DNA of 64,000 nucleotides. Origin: Liolophura sinensis. Taxonomy: Eukaryota > Mollusca > Polyplacophora > Chitonida > Chitonidae. The notes beneath the pieces were generated by a model. It was not told the DNA's origin and ran no database searches. It worked only from the letters and a program-made list of their open reading frames with translations. The DNA lies in contig NC_088306.1 in NCBI RefSeq assembly GCF_032854445.1, positions 25,081,764 to 25,145,763 on the forward strand. Reading direction: 5' to 3'. This document shows, in pieces, positions 62,217 to 64,000 of the stretch; the first letter of the stretch is position 1, and each line of letters starts with the position of its first letter. A program made the translations under genes and the position numbers.

Positions 62217-62800
62217 ATTAAAGGAGAAGAAAATTTAAATGTCAATCAAATACCATTGAAAAGAGTATGTATTTGCTCTCAGGTGCATGTCATAAAAAAT
62301 TCTAATATGTACCTCAAGTGGATACATTATAACAGTCAGCGCCAAAATCCACTATGGGCAACTCCATTTGGCCTAAGAATTAGTCCTGAAGTCTTCTGTG
62401 TTAGGAGGAAAATTGCGGTCGGAGGTCGGAAACCGCCGAAGTGCAGTTCGTACATTTCCGGTAGAACTCTTCTTCCCATAAGGTAGCGAACAGTGCTGTT
62501 CGTTTTCCGCTTGACGATCGGGAAGCCGGAATGTTGGACGTAGGTTCCGAGTTCACACAAACAAGACGGCAGTTTTAACGACGAAAGGCTGAGAGGCAAC
62601 ACACGCCCAGCATAAATTACAGGGTGTTAAAAATGGAGGACGCGATGAACTCAGCGATTTATGCCAGCTTTGCCGTTTTCAGGCTTTACGTGTATGGCGA
62701 GGAAAAATCGCAAAATTATGCAGCAGGCACCACCAAATAGAAAAAAATGTGCTCTATTCAGCTTATAGTATCATATTTTAAAGTTTTTTTCTCCTTTAAG
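62217..62800. mobile_element. Inverted-repeat element flanked by TTAA
   Basis: Left TTAAAGGAGAAGAAAATTTA and, on the minus strand, right TTAAAGGAGAAAAAAACTTT are about 560 bp apart. TTAA lies at each outer edge, as a piggyBac-type target duplication would, although the termini do not match the usual piggyBac start. Two opposing frames inside (76 and 88 codons) are unrecognised. Confidence 0.45.
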
Positions 62801-63042
62801 CCTGTTCACTGACAGAGATTCCTCTGCATAGCTTCATTGCTCTCCGCTGCCTTGTTGGCAATGAGAGGTAGACAGTGTCCTCTTAGTGTGCATGAAGTCC
62901 TTTTGGGACCGCTTTTTCTCCACCAGTCTGACATATATGTGTCTCCTGTGGGAAAGTTAGCCAATAACTCGTCAAAGTGAACTTGTTTACCCCACTTCCT
63001 TATACCACTAAATATTTTAATATATTGCGAAGGAATTGGTAA

Positions 63043-63172
63043 CGCGGTCTTCCAGCAACCTGCGGATGGTCGTGGGGTTCCCGGAGGCCATGGCCGGTTT
63101 TATGTCACCATAATGCTGGCCGCCGTCGTATATTAGTATGAAATATTCTTGATAAGGCTGAAGTATATGAAA
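63043..63172 (+). mobile_element. SINE-1 fragment, degraded 3' end
   Basis: TCCAGCAACCTGCGGATGGT through CACCATAATGCTGGCCGCCG and GAAATATTCTTGATAAGGCT. The normal 3' end is lost. An isolated AAATAAATAAATAA run is at about 63220. Confidence 0.8.
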
Positions 63173-63239
63173 TGAATGTAAAGGTTCATGACGTAAGGCA
63201 TTTTGCAATAGAACGCAAAATAAATAAATAAATGATAGA

Positions 63240-64000
63240 TTAATTGTAAGACAAAACTGTTTCATCAAAGTCTTGTTGTCATGGATAGGGAACGCTGCTG
63301 CTGGTGAAAGTATTGAAAAACGTCTTCACGCGAATCCGTGGACAAATGAACCACAATCAACACGATTAAGTCCGCATATATACATGTCGTATCGGCATGC
63401 AGTTTGTAAATCGAGCTGTTTTTCTTCAAGTTAAAATCAAAGCCATGCTTTCCCGCAACTCCACACACACACACACACTTTTTCCCCTGAGAGATTTCAC
63501 CCGCTGGCGACTGCCTAGCCGAGTCACGCTTCTTCAATTGGGTCATTTCCGCTGCAGCCGTAGAATGTGTCCTTTCGCGCGGCCTTGTCACCCGAGCAGT
63601 TCGGAGCAATTTACGGCGAAACGGAAGTTAAGTCTCGCACAGAAAATAAACAAAATTTTTAGAGAAGCCACAGCCTCATTACGTGGAACACATCCGCAAT
63701 TTTATATTTACAGTTGAATTATCTCGCGTCGTTCAATATTCCCTAGCCTCTGCACAAACACGGTGTGTTCAGTAACGTATTGTTAAATTACATATAAGCC
63801 TACCCACAGTTTGTACCTCTTGAATTAGATACAAATCAAATTACAGTCAAGCTAATTGTTTACGCCAGTCAGCTTGCGATCAACGCTTTCATGCAGAATG
63901 TGTTGAACCTTAATTAGTGCAACGCCGGAAGTACGGTAGTAAAATTCGTTTTCAGCGGAAACCCCGGAGATGACCACGTGCTTGTCGTTTCTAGGCGACG
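63240..64000. other. Unannotated right edge
   Basis: Opposing frames at 63265-63609 (-) and 63397-63717 (+) overlap and neither has a recognisable domain. A short (AC)n run is at 63463-63478. No gene is called. Confidence 0.35.

Noticed and set aside
62256-62602. Overlapping frames on both strands (76 and 88 codons)
   Set aside because: They lie inside the TTAA-flanked inverted-repeat element and overlap each other; neither shows a known transposase motif.

Overview
This window is invertebrate nuclear DNA. It has small exons with GT..AG introns, long AT-rich intergenic stretches, microsatellites, and many copies of one tRNA-derived SINE. From memory, that SINE body resembles repeats common in marine molluscs; this and the exon/intron layout are the only basis for suggesting a bivalve or gastropod (another lophotrochozoan is possible). 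Nothing looks bacterial, and I found no CRISPR array, operon or phage.

Layout: (1) about 1-1680 is a decayed DIRS-like (tyrosine-recombinase) retrotransposon with its reverse transcriptase end, RNase H, linker and recombinase pieces in different frames. (2) 1689-3895 holds a hairpin, a 57-bp satellite interrupted by a full-length SINE with target-site duplication, and a degenerate ~25-bp minisatellite. (3) 3896-5769 has no recognisable gene. (4) 5770-13056 and 13257-20515 are two near-identical copies of one ~7.3 kb block, separated by exactly 200 N. Both carry exons 2-8 of ATP6AP2 (V-ATPase accessory protein 2 / (pro)renin receptor) on the minus strand. Exon 1, with the start codon and signal peptide, lies outside the block at 21516-21576, so only the right-hand copy forms a complete gene (373 codons by my reading). 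The arrangement is best explained as two haplotype contigs laid end to end, a false duplication, rather than as a real tandem gene pair. (5) 21577-64000 is intergenic, with no gene that I can support. It holds about 20 SINE-1 copies or fragments, a second tRNA-derived SINE family, a SINE subfamily carrying an extra ~155-bp module, two unnamed dispersed repeats, two MITE-like inverted-repeat elements, a 26-bp minisatellite of about 26 units, and a ~157-bp tandem repeat containing AGGTCA motifs.

The only gene with an inferable function is ATP6AP2, a single-pass membrane protein that helps assemble the V-ATPase. Its most useful features here are the furin-type R-x-x-R site, the transmembrane segment and a C-terminal KKxx tail. 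I did not find a novel multi-gene system. The main observations concern assembly structure and a dense, layered repeat landscape. All alignments and boundaries were made by eye.
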